A DNA stretch of 64,000 nt from Polytrichum commune (Eukaryota; Streptophyta; Polytrichopsida; Polytrichales; Polytrichaceae). Below, one piece after another: positions 9,888 through 22,505 of the stretch. The stretch lies in contig OX485804.1 in assembly GCA_950295325.1 (NCBI GenBank), positions 57,898,429 through 57,962,428 on the forward strand, in the 5' to 3' direction. Position numbers and translations under genes: made by a program. The notes beneath the pieces were generated by a model, which searched no databases, was not told where the DNA came from, and worked only from the letters and a program-made list of their open reading frames with translations. Each line of letters begins with the position of its first letter. The first letter of the stretch is position 1.

Positions 9888-12800
9888 GACATGAGCCTAA
9901 AATGCCGGAGTCTACAAAAAATATAAATTATGTTAAAACTATATACAATACAAATAACACCAAAATAATTACATAAATTAATTGTGATGTGTTATACTTA
10001 CGGTATAGGTTAGACACTCTGGATCCTTGAAAACCATATACGAATTCAGGCAAATAAAAGTCCTAAGAACTTTCATGTTGCCGTTGTATAAGGTTGAATT
10101 CAAAACCTTCTTGATTTACATATCAATAGCAGAAAATACTATTAGGACGCCATCGTTAAACAAGATGGACTTGCACAAGGACATTATTGCAATCATCAAG
10201 TTCTTGTCATATTTATTCCATAGAAGAATTTTAGCATGTTTATTGGAGTGGTCGAAATCAAGACCGTCGAACTTCTCATGACATAAAAATCCCGATTGTT
10301 ATTGAATTGAAACACCACAACACATCACAATATAAGAATAAAAAACAAATCCAAATCCAAATAAAAATAAAAACAAATAAAATAAAAATTCAAGATCACT
10401 TACGTTTTCAATAAATACCTGTCATAAGATCCACTCATAAGGGACCTACATCCACCCCTTTAGACTTGTTCTTGACAGCAGTAGATCGAGCAAAAGAGAG
10501 CGTGAGAAAGTTCTTCAGTATGAATAACTTTTTTAACAAAACATTCGTTGACGCACGATGAATAGCATCATAGGTGCTAGAGTAATGAAATTCCAATATA
10601 TCGCGCTCAGATTTTGAATTTTTCGCCTCCGAGTGTATTCTTATCCAAATTATTGGAAAGAACAAACAATTCTTCATATTGTAAAATTTCTGATTGACCT
10701 TGTATTTTATTTCATGAACAAGTTTTTTTACGATGTTTTGTCTCTTTTGGTTCTGGCTCTCTAAATTTGAGCTGTACAATTTGTGCTTGCAAAATTGCAG
10801 TAACACGAGGATTTTTTTTTTGCATCATTTATTTGACAGATTGCCTTCTCATTTAGCGGAAATGCATCCTTAGGACAATAAAGATACCAACCACAATCCT
10901 CATAGTTTGGGAGCGACCAATCTAAACAAATTTCATAAGTGAACATGCATGAATCTCTTGAACCATTATCACGCCAATTTGGCCAAGAAACAAGGTTCCC
11001 CTATAACGTACTTGTGCGGAATCAAAACATATCGAAAGTACCTACACACAAAAATATTATGAGCCAAATATTGAATGATAATTTAACATATGTAATAAAA
11101 AAATTGAACAAATAGTAAAAATGAGGTATACCTATATACAACACGTTTAAAGGCAAAATCAATATTATGTTGCTCATTCTAAGCATTGTGTTTTTTTATT
11201 TTTCCGCTTTGGAGTTCACGATAAAATATTAAATTGAAAGCCACAAGCTTCTAGGTTTGGATATATTCGGAGAGAGTAGGCACATCTGCTAGCAATTGAA
11301 AACGAGATGAAAGAATACTATGAAGCTCCTCAATAGATTTTTTTTCTAACTGTGTCCAATATGTGGACTTTGATAACCAATCATCAAGTGTAGAATCAAA
11401 GAGGGGCGATTTCGAGAAATGTAATGCATCTTTGTCAAACCTATTGCCATTCCAAAGTCTGGGCCATTCGACTTTGACTTCTGCATCTACATTACAGACA
11501 GTCACACGATGAAGTTTCTCTTGTAACATTTCAGGCACCAAAAATGAATCCCAATAGTGCTTAACTTCTTCAAGGAAAACATGCGTGAGCTTGATATCGG
11601 CAATCGCCAGTTGTTTTGTAAAACCAGAAAATAACATTGCACGTTTTTGTTGACAGCTGTGGACATTGCTTTTGAAACTCCTTCTGATGTTCTCTCAACA
11701 GGATGAGTTTCATTATAATGGTTGAGAGCAATATCGCTAGCTCAACAAGTTCTTGCTGAAAAATAAAACAAAATTGAAAATTAATGAATATATATAGATA
11801 TAATATGAATGAAGATAAATAAACATAAAGAACACAATAGAAAAGTTTAGATGAACTTATAATGTGCATGTAACCTAAAAAAAATTGGTCGCGTCAAAGA
11901 ATACTAAGTTTCGATGGATTTCTCTTCATATCGTTTATAATTTTTCGGATCCAATTGTTTTTTAAATGAAGTTTAAGGCATGGTGCCAATACTTTGCATC
12001 TGATACAAAATGTCCATCTAATTCGTGGAAATGTGAGAGTTCTCGGTTGCCATGAAAAAACATTAAATTGATTAGATTTAGGATGATATAATTTAAAAAA
12101 TCAAAAATAAACAAGAAATAATTGAAAGAAAACTAATAGGTAAGAACATTACTTGTTGATGTCGTACATAGTAGTAAGCAAATTTGAAATGTCGTTAGGT
12201 GGGACGCCAAAATGACATAATTTACGAAGACATGATACTCATAATCTTCGGTATGTACGCGGTTAATGTAATTTTTCCAATCGAAGTTTTTTTTATTACC
12301 ATCCCATATAAAGAACGTTTTGTTCTTTTATGATGTAAATGAAGGGTCTGAATCCAATTGAGATTCAAACACTGCATTGGCTTGAGTTCAATTCGGGCTC
12401 CAAGATGCACGAACCTCATCATCCATTAATTGAAAATTTCCATTAGAATCACTGGCTGATATGTAAAATACACGATTACCATCACAATAACCGTTGAAAA
12501 AATCAACCTCAAAATTAGAAATGTCTCACTTTAAAGCATGACGCACAATAGACATAGGAACCATACGACATAAAAGTACAAACAAGCGAGAATTGGGTCC
12601 AGCACGGATTAAAGAAATTATTGCTGTAGAATTGACCTTTCGTTTGTCAATAAATTCCCACACTTTTTCTTTATAGGTTTTATTACCACGATTATTGTCT
12701 TCATCGGAGTCAAAGTCATTGAGGGGTTCATGTAATTTTTTTAATTTTTTTTATTATGAAGATTTGATGACATGTCCTGATGATAATAAACTTGTACGGA

Positions 12801-13870
12801 TGGATGATCTTGAGTCGAATTTTTTGTTAAATCATCATCAGTGGAATTAGGAATTGTTTTCTCCACATCCTCTTCTTTCTTCAAATAGGGGATTGAAATG
12901 TGTGTCACTTCCATGCCGTACCTTATCAAGAAACGTTGCCATCGTGTCCATGCATTGGTCCAATCCTAAGCTCCTTCTTAGCGTCCTCAACTTCGCCTTC
13001 TATTGAAGATATATATGAATCTAGATATGGCATTCACCATGTTGATCTTCACATGAAAACATCTTTCCAAACCTATAAGCTCCTTAACTAATCTTAATCT
13101 CGTTATTGCGTTGCTACATAATCGTTAAATTGTTTCACCAATCTTAGTTCGAAGGCAAGGATCTCGATGCAATAGAGACTTTGCCTCTTCCTCTTGTGGC
13201 CTCTCATCGTTGGATGCCCTAACTTAGAATCAACTTCTCACTCCTTGATATAACTTGTGCACATAAAGTCTCCCGTCAAATGATTGTAATAGCCCGCAAA
13301 CAAAGAGACTCTCCATTCACCTTATTTCCTCAATAAGCTAACTTTTCTATTATATTATGTATGCAACTTTCCACCAATCCATGGATCACGTGATTCTACC
13401 TAATCACATAAAGTTGCAATGAAATAAAACGAGACCTTTTGTTTCTATTCATTGGGGGAGGAGGGGGGGGGGGTATGGATGACTATGTTCCTCATGCCTT
13501 TAAGGATAAAAAAAAGTGGGGCCCAACCACAAATGATCAAGGTAATTTTACACCCGGAAATGGGCATGCTCGAGTCGTGTCATGTTGCCATTGGGTGGAC
13601 CAAGTTACATGACTAAATATGTTTGTTTATGGGTTTAATCTTCCAACGAGTCACCTATTGCCGGCATATAAAGATCTAGCCCGAATGTGGGGCCCTAGGT
13701 TTATCGTTATTTTTGGTTGAAGCTATCTCATAAGGATAGGGACTACACAATTCTCTTGTAATTGGGATAGCCATGATGATCGTGTGTGGTGAAGGTAACA
13801 TGTTCCATGAATCTACCTAAATGTTCTGCATGCTTTAATTCTTGAGAGGATAAGTTATTCTTTCTACCTA
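9888..13870. other. AT-rich stretch with minus-strand coding-like remnants
   Basis: The clearest remnant is 11251-11637 (minus, 128 codons), which reads as a soluble protein segment with words such as WPRLWNGNRFDKDALHFSK and STYWTQLEKKSIEELHSIL. I do not recognise it. Shorter remnants lie at 10761-10946 and 12222-12422 on the same strand. They may be upstream exons of the methylase-like gene, since order and strand fit, but the joins cannot be shown. The 13.1-13.87 kb part is featureless apart from a G-run at 13459-13472. Confidence 0.35.
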
Positions 13871-13874
13871 AGCC

Positions 13875-13952
<78 letters not shown>
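13875..13952. repeat. Compound microsatellite (TA)n(GA)n
   Basis: About ten TA units are followed by about 29 GA units with no interruption. The same compound type recurs at 15062-15137 inside a dispersed repeat. Confidence 0.95.
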
Positions 13953-13954
<2 letters not shown>

Positions 13955-13959
13955 CACAA

Positions 13960-14350
13960 GGAGAACCGACCGCATGTTACAGATGAACCAGGTTGAGTTT
14001 AAGAAATAACTGGTTGAAGTTCGAGACTTCACGAAAATTGTTGATCGGTTTAGAGAAATCTATGGAATATACCTCCAATTTAGTAAACAAAAACCAAAAG
14101 AGACCAACATGTAACTAGTTGGACTTGGAAACTATGATCAGAGAGAACCGGCAGTTAGTTACAGATGAACCTTTTGAGTTTGAAAAATGATTGGTTGAAA
14201 TTCAAGACTGCATGAAAATTACCGATCATTTTAGAGAAATTTATAGAAGAATATACCCCAATTTAATAAAGAAAAAACCGAAGGATGTCAACATGTAACC
14301 GGTTGGACTTGCAAGCACTGGGATCTCAGCCGGTTATGCCCAAAAATCTC
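13960..14350 (+). repeat. Dispersed repeat family C, two copies head to tail
   Basis: Two related ~195-bp units carry GTTACAGATGAACC, TGAGTTTGA-like, ACCGATC, and a terminal ACCGGTTGGACTTG. The second runs on into CTCAGCCGGTTATGCCCAAA. Related copies occur at 55205-55440 (same strand), 20525-20757 and 38945-39015 (opposite strand), and 54605-54720 (partial). No TIRs or tail are evident, so the class is unknown. Confidence 0.75.
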
Positions 14351-14805
14351 CCCAATCACTGCTTGGAAACACTACAACTTTGACCGATTATGCCCCAAAA
14401 ATCTACCCGGGCAGTGGTAGTATCCCCGACACCCCTTCCGAGGATCCTCTCTACTCTATTGAGTTAAAAAGACCGAAGAGACTATTAAGGGGTCCGTTTC
14501 CTAAGTTTAGTTGGATAGGACTTGGTTCATGGGGGCAATGTCGGTGTCAAGGGAGCATATCCATTATAGGGTCTTTGCATTGCTCACATCGGAATCGGAA
14601 GCCATGCAACATGGCAACACCTACTACTATACTAACCTTTAAACTTCCCAAAAAGCCAAAACGACCACAAATTCCTCCACCAAATAAAGTTTTTTTTTAA
14701 AAAGAAAAAAAATGTTTGGAAGAATGTGCCGTTGATCTTGCAAAACGAAAGTCGCCGATTTTACTTTTTATGGGAATCACAAATAGTTCGTATGTGTTTA
14801 AGGGA

Positions 14806-15062
14806 AACAAGAAAACGGTAGAACCGTGAGGCTTTGTCCTTTACTATGAAAGACTACAATTGTAGCTGTCCACTTTGCTCATGCCAATCCATGGTTGTGC
14901 ACTATACCAAACCTTTCTTGGATTTTGGGCACCTTCTTCTTAAATGCGGGTCAAGGATTGAAGCTACTCATTTATCACTCGAAATTTTTTAAATGAATAA
15001 TCAAGAACTGCCGAAATAACTATAGTTAACTAGATTTCTTTCAATGCATTTTAGGGAGTAAT

Positions 15063-15139
<77 letters not shown>

Positions 15140-15275
15140 CACATTAAATAAAATGGACCAAAAATAACAAGAACAAGTAACGTCCAAGTGTGAATGCAAA
15201 GTGGTTAGGAAATTTGCTCTTGAAACAAAGAAGTTGATGCATAGTCTCTCTCCTACAGACAGAGCCAACAAAATT
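14806..15275 (+). repeat. Dispersed repeat family D, copy 1
   Basis: From AACAAGAAAACGGTAGAA to GATGCATAGTCTCT this stretch parallels 42567-42985 in the same orientation with frequent small differences. This copy contains the expanded (TA)n(GA)n tract at 15062-15137; the other copy has only a short TA-rich stretch at that place. No coding is seen. Confidence 0.8.
15062..15137. repeat. Compound microsatellite (TA)n(GA)n
   Basis: TA units to about 15084, then GA units to 15137, inside family D copy 1. Confidence 0.95.
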
Positions 15276-15461
15276 ATATTAGAGTTTGCCCTTGAGGCAA
15301 ATTTTGACACAACACTTTTTAAGGCAATCTAATCATTTTGTTGTGCCCAAATGTCCTCATTGTTTGTATGGATTTTACTCTTTGCAATACATTTATTGTT
15401 GAGATGACGTGATCGACTGAAGATTTCCCCATAAATGCTTGACTCTATGGTTGCCTAATGG

Positions 15462-15484
15462 TTTAGGGTTTAGGGTTTACGGTT
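15462..15484. repeat. Short telomere-like run (TTTAGGG)2 plus one variant
   Basis: Two TTTAGGG units and a TTTACGG variant are adjacent. TTTAGGG is the usual plant telomere unit; a run this short may be chance or a filler at a repair site. A two-unit run also occurs near 37866. Confidence 0.6.
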
Positions 15485-15597
15485 TCTTTTCTTCTAATGG
15501 TGTCAATTTGGATGTAGGAAGTTAGGGGTTGAGTTAAGCCAAGGCTATGCACCTTGCTCTTTCAATTGGACCCCCAACACTATTACTGAGGTAAAAT

Positions 15598-16007
15598 CCC
15601 GGGGAGGTCACTCCATTGTCAAGTTGAAAACCATGTGCAACAGAAGTTTGCTACCCCTATATTATATGCCATAGATAATTTTAAAAATTATGATATTTTT
15701 CTATATATACATATCCATTGATAATATCTTTTGTATATTTTTCTAAAAATTTTAGTCATCTCCATTTTTTCTAGTAATTTCTTTAGATCAATTATGCGTC
15801 ATTCTAGTTAGAAACAATATGTTTTCTAGAAACAAAAAATTATCAAATTTGGTTATCAATTTTTACTATGTAATAGATACCATGTATATGTACTCTTAAA
15901 TTTTTTTGATAAAAGTTTGACCCATTTTGTTGATGCTTTTTAGAAAAAGTAGATTTTTTTTCCGTCGCACATGGTTTTCAACTTGACAATGGAGTGACCT
16001 CCCTGGG
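15598..16007. mobile_element. Non-autonomous TIR element with 8-bp target duplication
   Basis: The terminal inverted repeats are 41 bp long (15598-15638 and 15967-16007) and differ at a single position; they begin CCCGGGGAGGTCACTCC and CCCAGGGAGGTCACTCC. GGTAAAAT flanks the element on both sides (15590-15597 and 16008-16015) as an exact 8-bp direct repeat. The interior is very AT-rich and non-coding. An 8-bp duplication suits hAT elements; long TIRs also suit Mutator-like elements, which make 9-bp duplications. I therefore leave the superfamily open. Confidence 0.9.
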
Positions 16008-16546
16008 GGTAAAATAGGTATAGCAAAGACATCACTCCCTTTGGTCCATGGTTAATTCGTCTTAAAAAAGAAATATTGACATTATTTTGGGGTTCTAATG
16101 CTATTTCTAGAGTCGATTTTAGTGCAAATAGAAAATGTACATGCTAAATATCCCAGCTTGGTTAACATTAGCCGAGGTTAGATGAAAGAGGTGGGCATCT
16201 AGCCTTGCCTAAGGCTAGATGCCCACTACTTTGAGCTAGACCCATACCATTATTGCCCATGTAAAATAGGTCTAGTAAAAACATGACCCCAAAGGTTTGT
16301 AATTTATCTATCTCAAGTGGGTCCCTTTGAACTAATTTGAAACCTTTGATGCTAATGCCAGAATCACCCAAAAATAGAAATCTACATGCTATAATTTCTT
16401 TTAAATGCATATTGACCTCAGATTATAGTGGTAGAGACCCAACCCAAAGATTTTTGGCTTCTAGCTCTAGCCATATGGCCATGGCCATTAAGTTAGACAT
16501 GAGTGGAAGAAGATGAATATACTTATTATTGTCCCGACACATTATA

Positions 16547-16899
16547 CTACACCATGTGTCCCATTTATTGTGTGGTACTATATGGAATTACACGATACAA
16601 TAACGTCTTACTCATACATTCAATTTTTACTAACATAAGTTCAGTAGGTTGTTCAAACATCATAAAACATGAATGAATATTGCATAAATTTTCTTGGTAA
16701 AATATTACATTATCATTAAATAGTTATAACATTGCACAACGTTGAATAATAACACACGCTGCCCCCACCTTGCATCAAGGGGATTCTTGAGCACGGTAGG
16801 GCCAACAGGCTCAAATTCACATCGAATTGGCCGACATCGGTTTTTTCTTTTCATTTCCTTTTCTTTTCTAACACACACTGAATGGGAGAATCAGTGTAG
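16547..16899. mobile_element. MITE family A copy 2, interrupted by a retroposon
   Basis: The left end CTACACCATGTGTCCCATTT and the right end ...AATGGGAGAATCAGTGTAG form inverted repeats matching the copies at 6312 and 39019. The right arm is split: AACACACGCTG (16751-16761) is repeated as AACACACACTG (16870-16880) on either side of foreign sequence. Removing the insert restores a MITE of about 230 bp. Confidence 0.75.
16762..16869 (+). mobile_element. Short 5'-truncated retroposon (SINE/LINE tail) nested in the MITE
   Basis: This 108-bp insert is flanked by an 11-bp duplication with one mismatch and ends in a pyrimidine-rich T/C tail. Its body (GGATTCTTGAGCA, GGTAGGGCC, ACAGGCTCAAATT) matches 17282-17345. 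Target duplication plus a simple tail is the mark of target-primed reverse transcription. The body is too short to name the family. Confidence 0.65.
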
Positions 16900-17281
16900 T
16901 GTGCAGCCATGTATTTTCATTCAATAGTTAACAAATGGTGTTAGAATTTAATACCTTCTCATCAAGATTGCAAAACACGTCATTGTGATCTGGCTTGTTG
17001 GAATCCACTTCATCAGCCCTTGACCGCTTCGACTTTAAAACTCTGGTAAAGATCATTCTCGGTGTGAGCGACTGCCTCTGGATATCAACACAAAACTAGT
17101 CCGAGGTGACCCTAAACTACCGGGTGGTGGTGGTGGTGGAGAGGTACCCATTTTCGAATGGAGTGGTTGGCTGTTCAGTTCCTGTTGTGAAATCTTTTCT
17201 TTACTTGACGGGAAAAAACAGCTAAGTAGGTAGGAAGCCAAGAACCCACCCACCACAAGGTAGGCAGCAAAGCCCTGCACC

Positions 17282-17345
17282 AAGAGGATTCTTGAGCAGG
17301 GTAGGGCCTACAGGCTCAAATTGATGTCGGATTGCCGGATGTTAG
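17282..17345 (+). repeat. Second copy of the short retroposon body
   Basis: Shares GAGGATTCTTGAGCA, GGTAGGGCC and ACAGGCTCAAATT with the insert at 16762-16869. Sequence upstream (17050-17280) may be the part lost from the truncated copy, but nothing confirms its 5' end. Confidence 0.6.
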
Positions 17346-20300
17346 TTGTTTGTTTACTTATTTCAACACAAAACTTAAACACAAACACTTTAGTAACTTA
17401 GATTGTGGATGACAACAACGTGCTATCATAGGCCATTGATTGTGACCATGGTATTCATTCGACTATTATTCAAACATATTTTGTTTATCATTATGATTTT
17501 TTTTTGTTTTTTTTTCATCTTGCAAAATGCCAAAGGCGGACGTTGAGAGATATATGATGCAACCCTTAAAAAAAAGAGGGAGCCATAGACTTCACCCTTG
17601 AGCATGTGGAGTAATGCCCGTGTGGATCATCGTATAGTTTTATTCCTATGCAATATAGTGCCAAACAATAGATTTGCCAAGAAATAATTTAGACACATAA
17701 CATCAAACCCGTCTTAGGCTACTATTTATCGCCTTATGGATATTGATGATGTGTGATCCTTGCAAAAGAAGGAAACTAGGATGTGAGAGGTGAGCGTTTT
17801 GACATGGATGCTTGGTGGGGCTTGTAGATATGAAGTACGTTGGCTACAAAACAGACTCCAACGTGTCCTTTAGGGGTAACCTTCCTAAGTACCTCATTGA
17901 GTCACTTTTCAAGTAGGTGGGTCAATCAAAGCATGCACATCCCACATGAAGAGGTTGGTGAGGATATGAGGATATATTGTTGTGAGATGTCAAGTTTTTG
18001 TGTTTTTGCACCTACACGATTCAAAACCACTATTTTCTTGAACATATTACATCCCCTCCCACACTTATCAATCACTTTGTTAAAGTAAAGGGGGGGGGGG
18101 GAGAGAGAGAGAGAGAAATGACATCAATGTCATGGTTGGCGATGACTCATCTTTGGGCTTAGACTCAAGCTCGTATGTAAATCTAGAGCATGTATACATG
18201 TGAATAATGAGCAATAACACGTGACCGGTAAGGAAAACATGCAATTTTTGTTACATTCTACAATTATTGGATGGTTCGAGGATGATTTCCATTCCTATCA
18301 TTCTCATATTTGCACTAAAAGATAATGGATCCCCTATTACCAAGGAATGCATTAGTTCCATTTAGTTTATTCCATGTGCATGTTATTTATATGTCATCAT
18401 TTTCACGCGGTGAAACACTCATGCAATTATTATATATATTCATTGTCCACAAGACCTATGCCATCATTAACATTGCTTAACCACTCCTACAAGTTCAAGG
18501 AGACATAAACCCTCGTTGCAACTAAAAGTTGGTGCAAGTATGAAAATACATGTGTCATAATCCAACTTGCAAAAATACATGTAAACATAATACAAGTGTT
18601 TGCATTGAACCCGAGTACATTTCTTCCCCATGGATGTGGTTGCCATTTTCACGAAGTCAAGGCATGTACATTGCGGTACATCGGCGATGGAAATACAATA
18701 TGTCTACTCCTCCTTCCACATGATTGAAATGATGGCATCATATATAGGGTATAGGATAACCATAAGCAGTGGACGGAGGAGATTAGGGGAGAGGGTTATA
18801 TGGGTCAGATCCGACGGTCAAGAAAGCACAGGCGACGTGGCCTCACCAGAAGCCAAAAGTTACTTTCATCGCCCATAGACTTCTTCTCAACAAACAATAT
18901 AACATCCCTCCATTAGTGCAACATTTACCCATTTCTTCTTGTAATATGTTGTGGGTGCATATGGTTTGCAGTGAACCATCTTTGAAAACTAAGTATTAGA
19001 GTTGGGTGAAACTTGGGTGAAACTTGGAAATACGTTTGCGAGATGTAGGTTTGGGATAGGCCGCAACATTTGCCAAAGGGATAGTGCAAAACATCATTGC
19101 AACTAGAAACCTTATATCCTCCTTTGTTAGTTAAAGCCAATCTTAAAGGACCAAGTACTAAGTACATGTGGCCAATCCACAACATTCTATTATTTTCTTC
19201 CATTCACATAGAAATTGGTTTCATTGAGGCATACCATTGGGGTGTGGTTGTTCTTCCGCACACCTTGTTTCATCTTGTGTATGTAGGTGCCGGAATGCCG
19301 TGTGAATCCTTTTGGAGTTTGGTATTGTATAGTTGATTTGTTACAACTTGCAACGCCTAACACTACTTGTTATGTTTGGTAGGCAAATATGCAATGTGCT
19401 AATAATTGACACTACAATTAAACTCTTGATTAGTTTTTGTGTGTTCCACAAAATCTTCATGCACTTGCAAAGACTCCTTTATGTGTGCCATAGTGGACTT
19501 GGTGTTTGGATGTGGGATGGAGTAGTTCACCTTGTCCACTATCAAGAAGTATGTGGTATGTGTCCGAAAGCATGGGGCTTCTTTTAAAGGTAATCCACGG
19601 TCTTTAAGTGTTGTGTTGTGAAGGTGACAAAGTTACATAATATAGGATTTTTACCTAGTAGTAACATGTGGTCCATTGGTTTTGTTTTAGATCAACAAAT
19701 ATGTTGTAGGCGAAGTAGCGTTGATGGAAGATAAATCATGATTAATTAGGTAAAAAAAACTACCAAGTCACATCCCGATTGGTAAGTAACTGCATGGCAA
19801 TAATCACTTTACATTCAACTCTTTACCATGCGGTAATTGGTTGGAAAACCGCTAGTTTTAAGATCATGTGTTAGGGTTGTTTGGCAACAACCAATATATG
19901 GTTAGAATCAAGGTTTTGCTACTCATATCAAGCAAATGGACTTTGGAGGAGTTAGTGTTGGCATTACTAGTTTTGAAGTAGTCGTTTTGAGTTAGTTCAT
20001 CTGGTCTCATTCGAGTAGTGGAGTTAGACTCTTAGCTCTTAGTAGTGTAGATGTTACAATATAGTTGCGAGAGAGGATCTAGTATCATTATAAGAAGTTT
20101 TGAGTTGCATGTCCAAATAAAGGTTGAGGAAACCATATTGGAGGCATTCCCATAGTGGTAGCATTCTTGCAAGTATATTTAATGCTTAGGATTCACAAAC
20201 CACCTTTTAGAATCATTATGGTTGTGTAGGTCATAGTGATTAGGTTATGTAGCATGGTATTTGAAGAACGCGTCTAATTAGAGTTGTTGGAAGTTAGAGC

Positions 20301-20524
20301 TACAAATATAGATCCAAAATGGAATATAGAAGACACAAGACCCATAATAATTATGGTGGGTAAGGGATGGCTTGAACCCAAAGCCTTAACCCGGATCTCA
20401 TGGAAATTGTGAGGTTAAGATGCCTAAGGCTAGGATTCTACTTGAATGGGTGTCCTTCCTAGCACTTTGTTAGCGATGCAGCCTACCACCTTGAACCACT
20501 CAATCACAGTGGAGGTCATTGGGT
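17346..20524. other. No gene seen
   Basis: AT-rich DNA with a G-run followed by GA units at 18089-18116. Scattered open stretches of 60-90 codons have no recognisable motif and no supporting splice structure. A tRNA-like GGCTTGAACCCAAAGCC word near 20370 is not in a cloverleaf context. Confidence 0.5.
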
Positions 20525-20757
20525 AGTGTCATGTGAGGATTTTGAGCATAATCGATCAAGATCCTAGTGTTTCCAAGTCCAACCGGTTACATGTTGTGAT
20601 CTTTCGGTTTTATTCATTGGTTGACGTATATTCCATAAATTCCTCTAGAATTATGGATGTTCTTTTTATGAAGCCTCGAACTTCAACCAATTATTTCTCA
20701 AACCCAAGTGGTTCATCTGTAACCAGCAGTCGAATCTCCCCGTTCCAAATGATCTAG
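20525..20757 (-). repeat. Dispersed repeat family C, reverse-orientation copy
   Basis: The reverse complement carries the family C landmarks GGTTACAGATGAACC, TTGGGTTTGAGAAATAA, a GGAATATA block and the CCGGTTGGACTTGG end, in the same order as 55205-55440. Confidence 0.75.
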
Positions 20758-22500
20758 GTGAACTATATATATATTCCCAACCAACCACATGGGAACCTAG
20801 GGGATTGCCCTTTGGGGAGATAGGTGCTAGTTGGTTTCTTTGCACCCGTTCAAGGTGTTTACCTTCCAAAGAATGCAATGGTTGACGAGGGCCCTCTAAT
20901 TCTCATAATGCCTAATTCGGGATTACATATAGTCTTAGCTCAACTCTAAAACGAGGCAACACCCTTAGTTCATGTTGGTGGCAACATGGAGTCATCTTTT
21001 TTAAACTTATTTTTTATTTTTTCATAGGTAAAAAAAGGATTAGATATAGCTTAAGGAAACATAGACCTCCATCGCCCAAAGGCATGATGAAAGGAATTGG
21101 ACAACCACTAGCATGGATGGAAGCCATGAAAGAAAGAACTATGAGCACCAAGAAGGGAGGTCTATGGGTTAGGTGTAGTTCAAATTGGTAGTTGGAGGTG
21201 CAAATCCTAGTGCATTAAGTTGGGATCTACCATGGCAACTAGGCACAATATGCTAATTTGAACCATGATTGGTCACGTCCCCAAAAACCAACAACTTGGA
21301 TTGGGCGGTAGAAAGGACAATACCACAATTTAGTAGGAGATAACCATGACCAGGAGGATGGGGGCAAATCCCCTTATTAAAATGATTTGTTACCAAAATT
21401 TAATTGAGAAGTAGAAAAATGTGGTTAGTCACTTTTCCCAAATGCAACTGACACCTTAGAAGTTGTCATGTTCCAAGAAGACTCATTTAAATTGGCACTA
21501 ACTACAAAGAAACGTTGTCCAAGACTACAAATATCAAGATTTAGTTAAAGAATTCAATTGGTATATTCAAGTGGTGTCCAAAACACCACAACAACATTTC
21601 CCAAGGGTTTCAAATCAACCTTCCATGATTCCAAAATATTTGAATCTTTCTTATCTTAGTGCCAAAGACTAAAAACATCAAGATTTTGGACATTTTAAAG
21701 TTTATTTATTTTTGATTTTTTAATCTTCAAGTGGACCCCAAATGACCCCACTAGAGCTTCATGAGTTTTCAAATTATGCCCAAAACACGAGGAAATGAGC
21801 TTAGTTGATTTAGGGTTTAGCAACTTGTCATCTTCTTTCCTCTCATGCACTTATGCAATCCATGTTAATATTGTGAATTTTTTTATGGTGTACCCAACCT
21901 TTTCATAGCCATTTAATAGTCGCCACATCATTGAGGTTCCTCCCCACAATTGGTTACGTTCAAAATTATGAAGAATGCAAACTTCAACTCTATTGTTTTT
22001 TTTATGTTGGTGTTTTGCAACTCCTTCATTTTTGTGTTGCAAAAATCAAGGGCATTGTAGAGAAAAGAGACGAGCTAAGTTGAGCTAGGGGTTGTTTCAG
22101 TTTATAATAGCTCGTCATCCACTCTCCTCCCGCTGATTATGTAGTTCATATCAGTGATGTGAAAAAAATATAATGTAATAACCATCCTCTTCATGGCCAC
22201 TAGACAATCACCACATCATCAAGATTCATTGTGACCACCAATTATGGACTTGGTAACCTTCGAGGGGGTTATTGAACATTGCCATTTGGACACCATAGAT
22301 GTGGACCCTTTGATTACAGAGATCTACAACGTAATTCAGAGCGAGGGTGGAGGATGACAAAGAGTATGTTCTAGGAAAGTAATAGTTTCCCAATCCTTAA
22401 ATGTCACCTCATGCAACAAATGATTATGGATTACATAACTAGTGAAAGGGGAGTGGACGACGAGTTGAGGTATCAACGAGACATCCATCTACTCAAGACG
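20758..22500. other. No gene seen
   Basis: AT-rich sequence without recognisable coding. An open stretch at 22411-22620 reaches into the first tandem unit and reads like protein (HILEVMNKMFFAWIEKHK), but it is short, has no family I recognise, and its second half belongs to the tandem repeat. Confidence 0.45.
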
Positions 22501-22505
22501 TTTAT

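Noticed and set aside
15462-15484. Interstitial telomere array
   Set aside because: Only two perfect TTTAGGG units plus a variant; too short to claim a telomere-derived insertion, so it is listed only as a short run.
17053-17283. Minus-strand open frame with a hydrophobic start and a polyproline run
   Set aside because: The polyproline comes from a GGT trinucleotide run and there is no conserved motif. The neighbouring sequence matches a short retroposon.
20340-20470. tRNA-like word GGCTTGAACCCAAAGCC
   Set aside because: No acceptor stem, anticodon arm or box A partner at proper spacing. It may be chance or a remnant of a tRNA-derived SINE, but it cannot be supported.
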